64,000 nucleotides of DNA from Parafannyhessea umbonata (GCF_900105025.1 NZ_LT629759.1:434001-498000); one strand, 5' to 3'; positions 54,260 through 63,255 are shown, numbered from the stretch's first letter. Made by a program: numbers and translations. The notes: generated from the letters alone by a model not told the origin.

Positions 54260-55177
54260 ATGTTCTGTCCAAGCTGCGGGAAGAGCGTTCCCGACGGAGC
54301 GAAGTTCTGCACGAACTGCGGCCGCGACCTGACGGCGCCCGCACCGACCGCGCCGGATGCGCCGGATGCGCCGGCGGCACCCACGCCCACGCCGGCGAAG
54401 AGGCCGACACCAAGGTGGCTCATTGCGCTCGTGGCCGTGCTTGCCGTTGCCGTGGTGGGCGTTGGCTCGTACGCGCTGACGCGCGCGGTCACGGGGCCGG
54501 GCGCGGGCGCGTCGCAGGCGGCGCAGAATAAGGCCGACGGCGGCAAGAAGTCCGCAAAGCCCACGGACGGAGCGAAGGCTGATGCGGGCCAGTCCGACGC
54601 CTCCGACACGTCTGGCGCGGACAACGCGGGCTCTGGCGCGAACTCTGGCGCGGGCGAGAAGGACGGCGGTGCCGGCGGCAACGCTGTCACGGGCGACGCG
54701 TCCTACGTGGTCCGTGCGGAAGGCTATCAGTTTGCGCTGCCGAACTATTGGCGCGGCAAGGTGGACGTGGTCGTGGACGAGGACGAGGTGGAGGTCTATC
54801 CCAAGGGATACGCGCCGGCCGCAGGAGACGACCACGACAAGGGGGCGCTGGCGTCGCTCGAGCTGGAGGACGGGACTGAGCCCGACGTCGCCGGCGACAT
54901 TGGCAACTTCCTGGTGTACAGCCAGACCCTGGGCGGCCAGCACGTAGAGGTGTGGGCCACGAACTGGCCGTGGCTCGTGGCGAGCGGCAACGCCGGCGAC
55001 ACCGGGGTCTCGAGCACCAGCGAGCTTCGTGCGCTCGTGGACCTGTCCACCGGCGGCTCGCTCACCTACGACGACGCGGTGAGGCGCGGCGAGGGAGACG
55101 ACCTCGTAGGCATGGGAGCGCACGACTACCTTTCGGCCGTGCCCTGGGACATAAAGGCCGTGGGCGCGGGCGCCTAG
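54260..55177 (+). CDS. Zinc-ribbon membrane protein with extracellular domain
   Basis: This 305-residue protein starts with a zinc ribbon with two Cys-x-x-Cys pairs (CPSCGKSVPDGAKFCTNCG). A Pro/Ala linker, one membrane segment (about residues 55-75), an Ala/Gly/Asp-rich stretch carrying the Gly-Glu-Lys-Asp word (54652) and an extracellular domain of about 150 residues follow (YQFALPNYWRGKVDVVVDED). Its function is unknown. GGGAGG precedes the ATG. Its stop codon overlaps the stop of the convergent Rrf2 gene by four bases. Confidence 0.7.
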   Translation: MFCPSCGKSVPDGAKFCTNCGRDLTAPAPTAPDAPDAPAAPTPTPAKRPTPRWLIALVAVLAVAVVGVGSYALTRAVTGPGAGASQAAQNKADGGKKSAKPTDGAKADAGQSDASDTSGADNAGSGANSGAGEKDGGAGGNAVTGDASYVVRAEGYQFALPNYWRGKVDVVVDEDEVEVYPKGYAPAAGDDHDKGALASLELEDGTEPDVAGDIGNFLVYSQTLGGQHVEVWATNWPWLVASGNAGDTGVSSTSELRALVDLSTGGSLTYDDAVRRGEGDDLVGMGAHDYLSAVPWDIKAVGAGA

Positions 55178-55635
55178 GACGTGGCGCCGGGCCCGTGGGG
55201 CTCCTCGCCCGTGGTGCCTCGCTCGCGCATCTGGTCCACGATGTCCTGCAGCGTCTTGCTGTCGAGGTAGGATGCCGTGACCTTGCCCAGGTCGCGCCAC
55301 ATGGTGACCGTGGGGCACGTCTCGAACTGCGGGCAGATGCGGTCGTTTGTGCAGTCCAGGCAGTCGACGGGCGCGAGCGAGCCCTCCGCGGCGCGCAGGA
55401 TGGCGCCGAGCGTGTACTGGCCGGGGTCGCGCGTGAGGCGATATCCGCCGCCCTTGCCGCGCAGGCTCTCCACGAAGCCCGCCTTGTGCATGAGCGAGAC
55501 TACCTGCTCGAGGTACTTGCGCGATATGCCCTGGCGCTTGGCGACGTCGCCGAGCGAGACCCAGCCGGGGTGCGTCGCGAGGTCGCCCATGATGCGCAGG
55601 GCATAGCGTCCCTTTGTGGAGAACATGGAGGCCAT
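55174..55635 (-). CDS. Rrf2-family Fe-S regulator (IscR-like) of the suf operon
   Basis: This 153-residue protein has a winged helix (FSTKGRYALRIMGDLA to LRGKGGGYRLTRDP) and a Cys cluster CTNDRICPQFETC, with the C-x5-C-x5-C spacing of the IscR iron-sulfur ligands. An extra Cys precedes it (VDCLDC). It should sense Fe-S status and adjust suf transcription. ATG at 55635 is five bases after the sufU stop, behind AGGAG. As the last gene of the operon it is in position for feedback control; the sufC promoter has a candidate inverted repeat. Confidence 0.88.
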   Translation of the reverse strand: MASMFSTKGRYALRIMGDLATHPGWVSLGDVAKRQGISRKYLEQVVSLMHKAGFVESLRGKGGGYRLTRDPGQYTLGAILRAAEGSLAPVDCLDCTNDRICPQFETCPTVTMWRDLGKVTASYLDSKTLQDIVDQMRERGTTGEEPHGPGATS

Positions 55636-55640
55636 GGCGA

Positions 55641-56150
55641 CTACTCCTGCCCGTCGTGGGTGTGGGGCGGCATGACGCAGCTTGCCGTGGCGGTGGAGCC
55701 GGGCTTGTCCGATCCGTTCTGGAGCATCTCCTCGAGCGTGCGCCACGCGAGCTCCGCGCACTTCACGCGCGCAGGCATGTGGCTCACGTCCTTGAGGGAG
55801 GCCGCCTCGTCCAGGGCGGCGAGCTTGGAGTCGTCCGTCTCCTCGCCGCGGACCATGCGGCCGAAGAGCCGGCAGAGCTCGATTGCCTCCTGTGGCGTCT
55901 TGTCGACCATGAGGTCGCTCATCATGTCGGCCGAGGCCTGGCTCACGGCACAGCCGTGGCCCTGGTACGCGGCCTCCTCGATGCGGCCGTCGTCCCCGAT
56001 GCGCACGGAGAACGTGAGCTCGTCGCCGCAGGAGGGGTTCACGCCGTGGTGCGTGAGGGTGGGGTCGTCCATCTGGTACTTGTAGTCTGGGTGAGCCACG
56101 TGGTCCATGAACTGGGCGTTGTAGAGGCTAGCCGGAGTAGAGCGGTCCAT
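55641..56150 (-). CDS. sufU: SufU-type iron-sulfur assembly / sulfur-transfer protein
   Basis: This 169-residue IscU-fold protein has the three conserved Cys in NPSCGDELTFSV, GHGCAVSQASADMM and ARVKCAELAW, and the Gram-positive-type insertion between the second and third. In Gram-positive bacteria SufU is a zinc protein that takes sulfur from SufS. It directly follows sufS (one base between) and precedes the regulator gene. The C-terminal tail holds an extra Cys (TASCVMPPH). Confidence 0.92.
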   Translation of the reverse strand: MDRSTPASLYNAQFMDHVAHPDYKYQMDDPTLTHHGVNPSCGDELTFSVRIGDDGRIEEAAYQGHGCAVSQASADMMSDLMVDKTPQEAIELCRLFGRMVRGEETDDSKLAALDEAASLKDVSHMPARVKCAELAWRTLEEMLQNGSDKPGSTATASCVMPPHTHDGQE

Positions 56151-56151
56151 G

Positions 56152-57438
56152 TTACGCCTTTCCCGTGACGGCGCCGCCGAAGAGAGACCAGACCCTGTCC
56201 AGCCCCTCGACGAGCCTGTCGACGTCCTGCTTGTCGTTATAGAAGGCCACGCTGGCGCGGCACGTGGCGCCGTTCTCCACCTTGAGGTAGCTGAGCAGCG
56301 GCTGCGCGCAGTGGTGGCCGGCGCGGATGCAGACCTGCGACATGTCCAGGATGGACGCAACGTCGTGCGGGTGCACGCCGCGCACGTTGAACGCCACCGC
56401 GCCCACGTGGCGGCTGCCGTCCGCCGGGCCGATGAGGTCGACGTAGGGCAGCGCCGCCAGCGAGTCGCACAGGTAGGTCGCGAGCTCGCGCTCGCGGCGC
56501 TCCAGCGCGCCCATGCCGTGGCCGGTGAGGTAGTCGATCGCGACGCCCGTCGCGAACGAGCCGGCCGCGTCCTGAGTGCCGGCCTCGAACTTCTGGGGCA
56601 CCGGCGCCCAGATGGCATCCGTCTCGGTCACGGCGTCGATCATCTCGCCGCCCGTGAGGAACGGCGGCATGGCGTCGAGCACCTCCGGCTTTCCCCACAG
56701 CACGCCGATGCCCATGGGGCCGCCGAGCTTGTGCGCCGAGAAGGCCAGGAGGTCGCAGTCGAGGTCCCGCACGTCGACCGCGATGTGGGGGACGGACTGC
56801 GCGCCGTCGACCACCATGTACGCGCCGACCTCGTGCGCACGGCGCGCGATGGCCTTGACGTCGTTCTGGACGCCGAGGACGTTGGAGACCTGCGTGACGG
56901 ACACGATCTTGGTGTGCGGACCGATCTTGGCTGCGACCTCCTCCGGCGTGATGCGGTAGTCGTCGTCCAGGCGCAGGTAGGTGAGCTTTGCGCCCGTCTG
57001 CCTACACAGCTGCTGCCACGGGATGAGGTTGGAGTGGTGCTCCATGATGCTGATGACGACCTCGTCGTCTGGTCCGAGCACGACCTTGGGGCCAAGGGTC
57101 CTCGCGACGAGGTTCAGCGACTCGGACGCGTTGCGCGTGAAGACGATCTGACTGCCCTGGGGGTTGCCCTTCTCGTCCACCGCACCGATGAAGCGCGCGA
57201 TCTTGTTGCGGGCCTCGTCGATTGCGGACGTCGCCTCGACTGAGAGGCGGTACAGGCCGCGCAGCGGGTTTGCGTTCATGGTGGTGTAGAACTCGCGCAT
57301 GGCGTCGAGCACGGCCTCTGGGCGCTGCGCCGTAGCCGCGCTGTCAAGGAACGTGAGGTCTGGGTTCTGGGAGAGGAGCGGGAAGTCTGCCTTGTAGGGG
57401 CTCTTCTCGATGTCCTCGAGCTGCTGCTCGCTAAGCAT
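56152..57438 (-). CDS. sufS: Cysteine desulfurase SufS
   Basis: This 428-residue class V aminotransferase-fold enzyme draws sulfur from L-cysteine, using PLP on the Lys in FSAHKLGGPMG and a persulfide on the Cys in RAGHHCAQPLL. These are group II (SufS) features. ATG at 57438 has GGGAGG at a proper distance, while the ATG three codons earlier abuts that site. It overlaps sufD by eight bases. Confidence 0.95.
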   Translation of the reverse strand: MLSEQQLEDIEKSPYKADFPLLSQNPDLTFLDSAATAQRPEAVLDAMREFYTTMNANPLRGLYRLSVEATSAIDEARNKIARFIGAVDEKGNPQGSQIVFTRNASESLNLVARTLGPKVVLGPDDEVVISIMEHHSNLIPWQQLCRQTGAKLTYLRLDDDYRITPEEVAAKIGPHTKIVSVTQVSNVLGVQNDVKAIARRAHEVGAYMVVDGAQSVPHIAVDVRDLDCDLLAFSAHKLGGPMGIGVLWGKPEVLDAMPPFLTGGEMIDAVTETDAIWAPVPQKFEAGTQDAAGSFATGVAIDYLTGHGMGALERRERELATYLCDSLAALPYVDLIGPADGSRHVGAVAFNVRGVHPHDVASILDMSQVCIRAGHHCAQPLLSYLKVENGATCRASVAFYNDKQDVDRLVEGLDRVWSLFGGAVTGKA

Positions 57439-58582
57439 TGCGTGCATCCTCCCTGGTGGTTGGTGCTGTTTGATCGGCGTCTGCGGGAAGCTCGATGCCG
57501 AGGGTGTCGAGGAGGTCGCGTGCGACCTCCTGGCCGAGGACGGCTGCGGCGCGGTCGAAGACGGCCTTGCGGGCGAGCGGGTGGGCGGCCTCGATGAGGG
57601 CGTCGTCGAACAGGGCGCGGACGAAGAGGCCCTGCGCCTGCTCGCGCGAGAGGCCGCGACCCATGAGGTAGTCCATCTGCTGGGGGTCGACGGAGCCGAT
57701 GGTGGCGCCGTGGTTGCCCTGGACGTCGTCCTCGTCGCACAGGATAACGGGCATGGTCTTGTTGACGATGTCGTCGCCGTTCACGAGCACGGACTCTATC
57801 TCGTTGCCCTTGGAGCCGGAGCCGCCGTGGACGAGGTCGATCGTGGCGCGCAGGGTCTTGTGGGCGGCGTCGTTCAGGATGCCGGACTCGCGCATGTCCG
57901 CGCGGCCGTTCTTGCCGGCCATGCGCACGACGTGGTTGATGTCGAGCATCTGGGTGCCCTGGCCGAGGTAGTGGCTCTGGAGGTCGACGCGGGCGTTGTC
58001 ACCTTCGAGCGCGCAGCAGATGCCTGCGGCCGTGGTGCCTGCGCCGAGGAAGAACTGGCGGACCTCGACCGTTGCGCCCTCGTCCGCGGAGATGCCGACT
58101 GACTCGAGGTGCTGGTGGGCGTCGCCTTCCGCGACGACCTCGACGAGCCTGAGGTGCGCGCCGGCCTCGACGACGATCCTGACGAGGGCGGCGGAGGTGC
58201 GCTTGGCGTCGTCCGCGCCGCGTGCGACCACGACGACGGTGGCGTCGGCGTCGTGGCGGACCATGACGCCGGTGTCGCTGACGACGCCCGCGTTGGAGTC
58301 CACGTCCACGACGATGGGGGCGTGGTTCTTCTCGCCCGCCCTGACTTCGACGTAGGTGGCGTCGGCGGCCTGGGAGGTGACCCAGTCCGTCACCTTGGCT
58401 CCCATGCCGGTCTCGACCCTGTCGAACAGGCGGGGGAGCGCGAAGTAGACGTCGCCCTTGCGCGAGAGCCTGGGGACTGTGAGGGTGATGTCGTTGGTCT
58501 TGAGGTAGTTCCAGGTCTGCGCGGGCGGCGTGTTGACGCGCTCGAGGGTGACCATGGGCTCCGTCTTGGCGTTGTCTGCCAT
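57431..58582 (-). CDS. sufD: Fe-S scaffold subunit SufD
   Basis: This 383-residue right-handed beta-helix protein of the SufB/SufD family is the partner of SufB and SufC in cluster assembly. Typical late segments are NHGATIGSVDPQQMDYLMGRG and REQAQGLFVRALFDDAL. It overlaps sufS at its 3' end and shares bases with the sufB stop at its 5' end, so translation is coupled. A Gly-Glu-Lys-Asn variant of the recurrent word occurs near residue 83. Confidence 0.93.
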   Translation of the reverse strand: MADNAKTEPMVTLERVNTPPAQTWNYLKTNDITLTVPRLSRKGDVYFALPRLFDRVETGMGAKVTDWVTSQAADATYVEVRAGEKNHAPIVVDVDSNAGVVSDTGVMVRHDADATVVVVARGADDAKRTSAALVRIVVEAGAHLRLVEVVAEGDAHQHLESVGISADEGATVEVRQFFLGAGTTAAGICCALEGDNARVDLQSHYLGQGTQMLDINHVVRMAGKNGRADMRESGILNDAAHKTLRATIDLVHGGSGSKGNEIESVLVNGDDIVNKTMPVILCDEDDVQGNHGATIGSVDPQQMDYLMGRGLSREQAQGLFVRALFDDALIEAAHPLARKAVFDRAAAVLGQEVARDLLDTLGIELPADADQTAPTTREDARNA

Positions 58583-60003
58583 TAGCCGATCGCCCCTTCC
58601 ATCTCTATCTTGATGAGGTTGTTCATCTCGACGGCATACTCGAGCGGGAGCTCCTTGGAGACCGGGTCGGCGAAGCCGTTGACGACCATGGTCCTGGCCT
58701 CGGCCTCGGAGCAGCCGCGGCTCATGAGGTAGAGGACCGTGTCGTCGGAGATGCGCCCGATGGTGGCCTCGTGGCCGACCTGGGCGGTGTTGTTGCGGAT
58801 GTCCATCTGCGGGATGGTGTCGGAGCGGCTGATGTCGTCGAGCATGAGCGACGAGCAGCTGACCGTGGCGCGGGCGTTCTGGGCGTCCTTGCCGACGAAG
58901 ACCGACGAGCGGAACGTGTTGACGCCGCCGTCCTTGGAGATGGACTTTGCGTCGGCGGAGACGTTGGTGTCCTTGCCGAGCAGGATGAACTTGCAGCCGG
59001 TGTCGAGGTCCTGCGTGGCGCCGGAGAACGTGATGCCCGTGTACTCGCAGCTGGCGCGGTCGCCCTTGAGGATCGTGGTGGGGTAGAGGTAGCTGACGTG
59101 GCTGCCGAAGCTACCCGAGACCCACTCCATCTTGGAGTCGGCGCCGACGGTGGCGCGCTTGGTGTTGAGGTTGTACATGTTCTTGGACCAGTTCTCGATC
59201 GTGGAGTAGCGCAGGCGTGCATGGTCCTTCACGAAGAGCTCCACGGCACCGGCGTGGAGGTTGGCCTCGTAGTACTTGGGGGCGGAGCAGCCCTCGATGA
59301 AGTGCAGGTCGGCGCCGGGTTCGACGATGATGAGCGTGTGCTCGAACTGGCCGGCTCCCTGCGCGTTGAGGCGGAAGTAGCTCTGCAGCGGGTAGTCCAG
59401 GTGCACGTCCTTGGGAACGTACACGAACGAACCGCCGGACCACACGGCGTAGTGCAGCGCAGCGAACTTGTGGTCGGTGGGAGGGATGAGCGTGCCGAAG
59501 TACTCGTGCACGACGGGCTCCCACTTGGGGTCGTGGATGGCGTCCTCGATCGTGGTGTAGACGACGCCCTGCTTGGCGACCTCCTCGCGCATGTTGTGGT
59601 ACACGATCTCGGAGTCGTACTGCGCGCCGACGCCCGCGAGGGACTCGCGCTCCGCCTCGGGGATGCCGAGGCGCTCGAACGTGTCCTTGATGTCAGCCGG
59701 GACGTCGTTCCAGTCCTTGGCCTGCTTCGTCTTGGGACTGACGTACGTGGAGATGTGGTCCATGTCGAGGCCGGCGATGCTGGGTCCCCAGTTGGGGGCC
59801 ATCTGCTTGTCCTGGTAGATCTCGAGCGCCTTCAGGCGCATGTCGAGCATCCACTGGGGCTCGTCCTTCTTGGCGCTGATGGAGCGCACGATGTCGGGCG
59901 TGAGGCCATCGGCATAGCGCTCGTATCCCTCCTCCGACTTCACGAAGTCATAGAGGGAACGGTCGACATCCTCGACCTCGGTCCTCTTGTTCTTCTCGGC
60001 CAT
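58582..60003 (-). CDS. sufB: Fe-S scaffold subunit SufB
   Basis: This 473-residue core scaffold of the SUF system has the family stretches FVYVPKDVHLDYPLQSYF and GADLHFIEGCSAPKYYEA and the C-terminal GHEATIGRISDDTVLYLMSR. ATG at 60003 with GAGG eight bases upstream is preferred to the longer open frame. It lies two bases after the sufC stop. Confidence 0.95.
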   Translation of the reverse strand: MAEKNKRTEVEDVDRSLYDFVKSEEGYERYADGLTPDIVRSISAKKDEPQWMLDMRLKALEIYQDKQMAPNWGPSIAGLDMDHISTYVSPKTKQAKDWNDVPADIKDTFERLGIPEAERESLAGVGAQYDSEIVYHNMREEVAKQGVVYTTIEDAIHDPKWEPVVHEYFGTLIPPTDHKFAALHYAVWSGGSFVYVPKDVHLDYPLQSYFRLNAQGAGQFEHTLIIVEPGADLHFIEGCSAPKYYEANLHAGAVELFVKDHARLRYSTIENWSKNMYNLNTKRATVGADSKMEWVSGSFGSHVSYLYPTTILKGDRASCEYTGITFSGATQDLDTGCKFILLGKDTNVSADAKSISKDGGVNTFRSSVFVGKDAQNARATVSCSSLMLDDISRSDTIPQMDIRNNTAQVGHEATIGRISDDTVLYLMSRGCSEAEARTMVVNGFADPVSKELPLEYAVEMNNLIKIEMEGAIG

Positions 60004-60005
60004 TG

Positions 60006-60773
60006 CTACGCCTCGGCCTTCTGGCTGGTGGACGCCTGCTCGAAGCGGGCGAAGCCGTTTCGGTCGATGTCGTCGATGAGTGACGCGGGGCCCTCGGCGA
60101 CGAGGTGACCCTTGACCATCACGTGGGTGCGGTCGACGTCGAGCTTCTCGAGGATGCGGGTGTTGTGCGTGATCATGAGCAGCGCGCCGTCGCACTCCTT
60201 GCGGTAGGCCTCGATGCCACGGCTGACCACGGAGAGGGCGTCGACGTCCAGGCCGGAGTCGGTCTCGTCGAGGATGGCGAGCTTCGGCTGGAGGAGAAGG
60301 AGCTGGAGCATCTCGACCTTCTTCTTCTCGCCGCCGGAGAAGCCGACGTTGAGCTCGCGCGTGAGGAAGCCCTGGTCCATGTCGAGCTGGTCGCAGATTT
60401 CGCCGACGCGCTCGCGGAACTTGCGCGCGGTGGTCTTGAGCTCGGGGCGCATCTGGGTGATGGTGCGCAGGAAGCTGTACAGGGGGACGCCGGGGACCTC
60501 GACGGGTGCCTGGTAGCTGAGGAAGATGCCGGCGAGCGAGCGCTTGTCGGGGGTCTTGTCGGTGATGTCCTCGCCGTCGAAGGAGATGGTGCCGCCGGTC
60601 ACCTTGTATACGGGGTCGCCCATGATCACGTGGCCGAGTGTCGACTTGCCGGCGCCGTTTGGCCCCATGAGGACGTGGGTCTCGCCCGCGCCTACGGAAA
60701 GGTCGATGCCATGGAGGATGGGCTTCTCGTCCGTACCTGCGGAAAGCCCTGAGATAGTGAGTAACTGTGACAT
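60006..60773 (-). CDS. sufC: SUF system ATPase SufC
   Basis: This 255-residue ABC-type ATPase drives SufBCD. Walker A MGPNGAGKST, signature FSGGEKKKVEMLQ and Walker B LAILDETDSGLD are those of SufC. ATG at 60773 has GAGAGG five bases upstream; the frame is open to 60914 but the extra residues are not family-like and overlap the promoter. It is the first gene of the operon. Confidence 0.95.
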   Translation of the reverse strand: MSQLLTISGLSAGTDEKPILHGIDLSVGAGETHVLMGPNGAGKSTLGHVIMGDPVYKVTGGTISFDGEDITDKTPDKRSLAGIFLSYQAPVEVPGVPLYSFLRTITQMRPELKTTARKFRERVGEICDQLDMDQGFLTRELNVGFSGGEKKKVEMLQLLLLQPKLAILDETDSGLDVDALSVVSRGIEAYRKECDGALLMITHNTRILEKLDVDRTHVMVKGHLVAEGPASLIDDIDRNGFARFEQASTSQKAEA

Positions 60774-60848
60774 GACGCCTCTCTCTGTTTCGGGAAGTTC
60801 CGAATCGTCTGTGCCGGGGCGGTCGCGTGTCTTCGTGGCGGTCTCGGC

Positions 60849-60901
60849 GTAAATCCTACTTACGAAGGGGGATTTTACCCCGAGGCACGTGGTGTTTTCA
60901 A
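60849..60901 (-). promoter_or_regulatory. Predicted suf operon promoter and operator candidate
   Basis: On the minus strand TTGAAA (60896-60901) and TAAAAT (60872-60877) are 18 bases apart. The -10 is part of an imperfect inverted repeat, GTAAAATCC / GGATTTAC (60870-60878 and 60849-60856), which could be the target of the Rrf2 regulator. Confidence 0.55.
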
Positions 60902-62205
60902 TCGTTTGGGTCATGTTTTTCTGCAGCCACAGCTAATTCATGGCGTGACGGTGGGAATTTTAGGCCTGAACGGGGATTGTGCTGCGAACGGACTAAAGGG
61001 CACGTCGCACATCCGGGACTTTCTCGCGTGATTCCGCGGCCTCGCGTCGGGTGTGTGCGGGGACTTTTCGGATGGGGTACACACCCGCACTCAGCTCACG
61101 CAGCTTTACGAGATCGCCACTGGTGTGTAACGGGGGCGTGGGGCGAGATCACGCACCCGGCTCCAGCCCGCGTGGTCCCGCAAGATCGCTCCAGGTGTGT
61201 TGCGGTAAGAGGGACCTGCTGCCAGGAACGAGGGGATGTGTTGCGTGAAATGCAAGAAAATCCCGGGTGTGCGACATGATACATTGGTTCAATTACGTAT
61301 ACCAGCAGGCAGATTTGATGAGTCGCGAGTCATCCGACTATGTTTCGGGTACACACCCGGCAGTTTCTGCCATAGGACACCCTCTCGCGCAACACACCCG
61401 CGCTGAGCTTACGCGGGTGTGCAGAATCACCCCTGGTGCGTGAGGCGGCGCCAAGGGCGCGGGTACACACCAGGCCCCAGTTTTCGGATGACTGCAAACT
61501 TTCCCGGGTGTGTGCAGGGGCCGCGCGGCGGCGGGTACACACCTTCGCCCAGTTCGCGCGATTCCGCAGGCTCGTCCCTGGTGCGTTGCGAGAAGAGGGG
61601 TCAATCGCCAGGAACAGGCAGGTGTGTTGCGCAAAATGCCAGATATTCTTGGGTGTGTTACATGCTCCATTAATTCAATCGCGCATGATTGCGGGCAGAC
61701 GGGCTGCAGTACTGCCCCGTTGGCTACAGCTCTGGTACACATCAGGCGCCTTCTGCCATGGGACGCCCTCTCGCGCAACACACCCGCCCCGTGTTTGCGC
61801 GGATGCGCAAACTCATTCCCGGTGCGTGTGGCAGCGGCAAAGCTACGGGTACACATCGGGACTCCTTTGCGAAATCCTGTCATTTCACCCCTGGTGTGTG
61901 GCAGCCCCAGGCAAGTGGGTACGCACCTTCGGCGAGTGTGCCTATCCCACAGGGTCGATGGGACGTGCAGGGACGTCCGACCTGCGGATGCGCACCCTGC
62001 GCAATCTTCGAAGGCTGTGACCTCGTCTCAGGAGTCCCCTGGCACGTTAAATCGTTACGCGGATCGAGTCTCGGGAGCGGGGGGTGCGTCTTTGTCGTGC
62101 GGCACCTGGACGAGAGACGTTGTCGGCGCACGCGCACCTATATTTGTGCGCGGTGCGTCTGCGTGCGGCGTGCGCTTCTTCTGCGCTATGCGAGCTGGCG
62201 AATGC
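60902..62205. other. Gene-free stretch between sufC and the nuclease-like gene
   Basis: About 1.3 kb holds no gene I can support. The suf promoter lies at its left edge, the hairpin repeat array occupies most of it, and the last 250 bases show nothing recognisable. Confidence 0.6.
61005..61960. repeat. Array of degenerate hairpin repeats (GGTGTGT ... ACACACC)
   Basis: Many copies of GGGTGTGTGC or GGTGCGTG are each followed some 20-40 bases later by GGGTACACACC or a close variant, so they can fold into hairpins; examples are 61049-61085, 61435-61470 and 61507-61544. Several neighbouring units are about 72 bases apart. On top of this, a block is duplicated at a distance of 386-388 bases: CCAGGAAC at 61222 and 61608, and CTCTCGCGCAACACACCC at 61382 and 61770. 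The open frames through it are made of the same repeats in all frames and have no ribosome binding sites, so I treat the stretch as non-coding. Confidence 0.7.
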
Positions 62206-63255
62206 TTAATCTAGCCGCAGCGGGGGCACCGCCCATGGGGCGCTTTTCCAGACGACCTCTCCCGATTTCATTATTTGCGACCGGTGGGGGAGAATCCTGT
62301 TCAAGAAGGCGTTCCTCTTTTCGCTTATGGCCGGAGTGCTCTTTCGCAGGCGATACCCAATCGCCCGTGCGATGTCCATCACCAGGCGGTTTCTTAGGGA
62401 GCTGGTTACCACTTGCGTAATGGTCACGTTAAACAGGGTGCAGCCTTCGCTCCTCAGGACATACTCCCGCGTCACGTCACGGTCGACGTCCTTGTGATAC
62501 GCCTGCCCAAGGTATTCCACCGCAACGTTTGACTTTGGGTAAAAAAGGTCAACCACATAGTAGGGCGTCCCCGCAATCTCGGATGACCCTGCCGAAAGGT
62601 CGACTATCTGGTTGAGCATGGGTTTCGGAAGCCCGTATCCTCCCATCCTCCTGCTGACGGACAGCAGCATGGCGGTCGAAGTTTCCATGGGCGATCTCGA
62701 TCCCTCGTGCACCCACCTCAGCGCCCTGCGCGCCTTCGAGGCGTTCTTCACGTTCCTAAACTGAGCGAGGAACCCATACAGCCGCTTGATCGTCGTCAAC
62801 TGCGGTCGCCTGACAAATCCCGTCGGCCCCTCGTAGGGGTAATAGCAGCCGCACAGGCTGCACCCCAGGATTGCGAGCTCCATCTCGTCGAGGCTGTTCG
62901 CCATCTGCAGGAATGCGAACTCCGGGGTCGATAGGTATACTCCCTCATCCAGCCTGATGACGGCATTCTCCGGTAGCGCACGGCCCCAAGAGTGCCGCAC
63001 GCAGACGTCGTTCTTCCTTCTGCTGGCCCCCTTCGGAACGAGTACGTCCAGAGGCCTGACGCGCCCCTCTTCCCATTCGGCCAGAGCGCATATCTTCGGG
63101 AGGAGCGCCCGCGTCTCCGCGATGATGCCACTAGTGCGGCCAATCCCAAATGTTGGCTTCGGGCCAGCGCCCCCACGTCCGCCCGCGACGAGCGGCCAAA
63201 TGCCAGGGCTGCACATCAGCCACAGAGCCGTTCTATGTGAGATGTAGATACTCAT
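62206..63255 (-). CDS. Protein with C-terminal PD-(D/E)xK / DUF559-like nuclease fold, AbiEi-like N-terminus
   Basis: This 349-residue protein has no assigned name. The N-terminal half (ISHRTALWL, RPLDVLVPKG, STPEFAFLQMA) resembles coriobacterial proteins with an AbiEi-like layout. The C-terminal part reads VVDLFYPKSNVAVEYLGQAY followed by HKDVDRDVTREYVLRSEG and FNVTITQV, which follows the D...E-x-x-G...H pattern of Vsr/DUF559 endonuclease folds. The usual last residue of the catalytic core is not clearly present, so activity is uncertain. Start at ATG 63255 has no ribosome binding site; GTG 63297 is possible. It lies directly beside the hairpin repeat array. Confidence 0.6.
   Translation of the reverse strand: MSIYISHRTALWLMCSPGIWPLVAGGRGGAGPKPTFGIGRTSGIIAETRALLPKICALAEWEEGRVRPLDVLVPKGASRRKNDVCVRHSWGRALPENAVIRLDEGVYLSTPEFAFLQMANSLDEMELAILGCSLCGCYYPYEGPTGFVRRPQLTTIKRLYGFLAQFRNVKNASKARRALRWVHEGSRSPMETSTAMLLSVSRRMGGYGLPKPMLNQIVDLSAGSSEIAGTPYYVVDLFYPKSNVAVEYLGQAYHKDVDRDVTREYVLRSEGCTLFNVTITQVVTSSLRNRLVMDIARAIGYRLRKSTPAISEKRNAFLNRILPHRSQIMKSGEVVWKSAPWAVPPLRLD

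Noticed and set aside
61338-61883. A 181-codon minus-strand frame with repeated CTR/AHPRK-like peptides
   Set aside because: The peptide repeats only reflect the DNA repeats; no family resemblance and no ribosome binding site.
61005-61960. CRISPR array
   Set aside because: There are no constant repeats with unique spacers; the units are degenerate hairpins and no cas gene is nearby.
61510-62214. A 234-codon plus-strand open frame through the hairpin repeats
   Set aside because: All frames of both strands are open in places because of the repeats; the peptide is low in ordinary composition, rich in Cys/Arg/Gly/Pro, and has no start signal.
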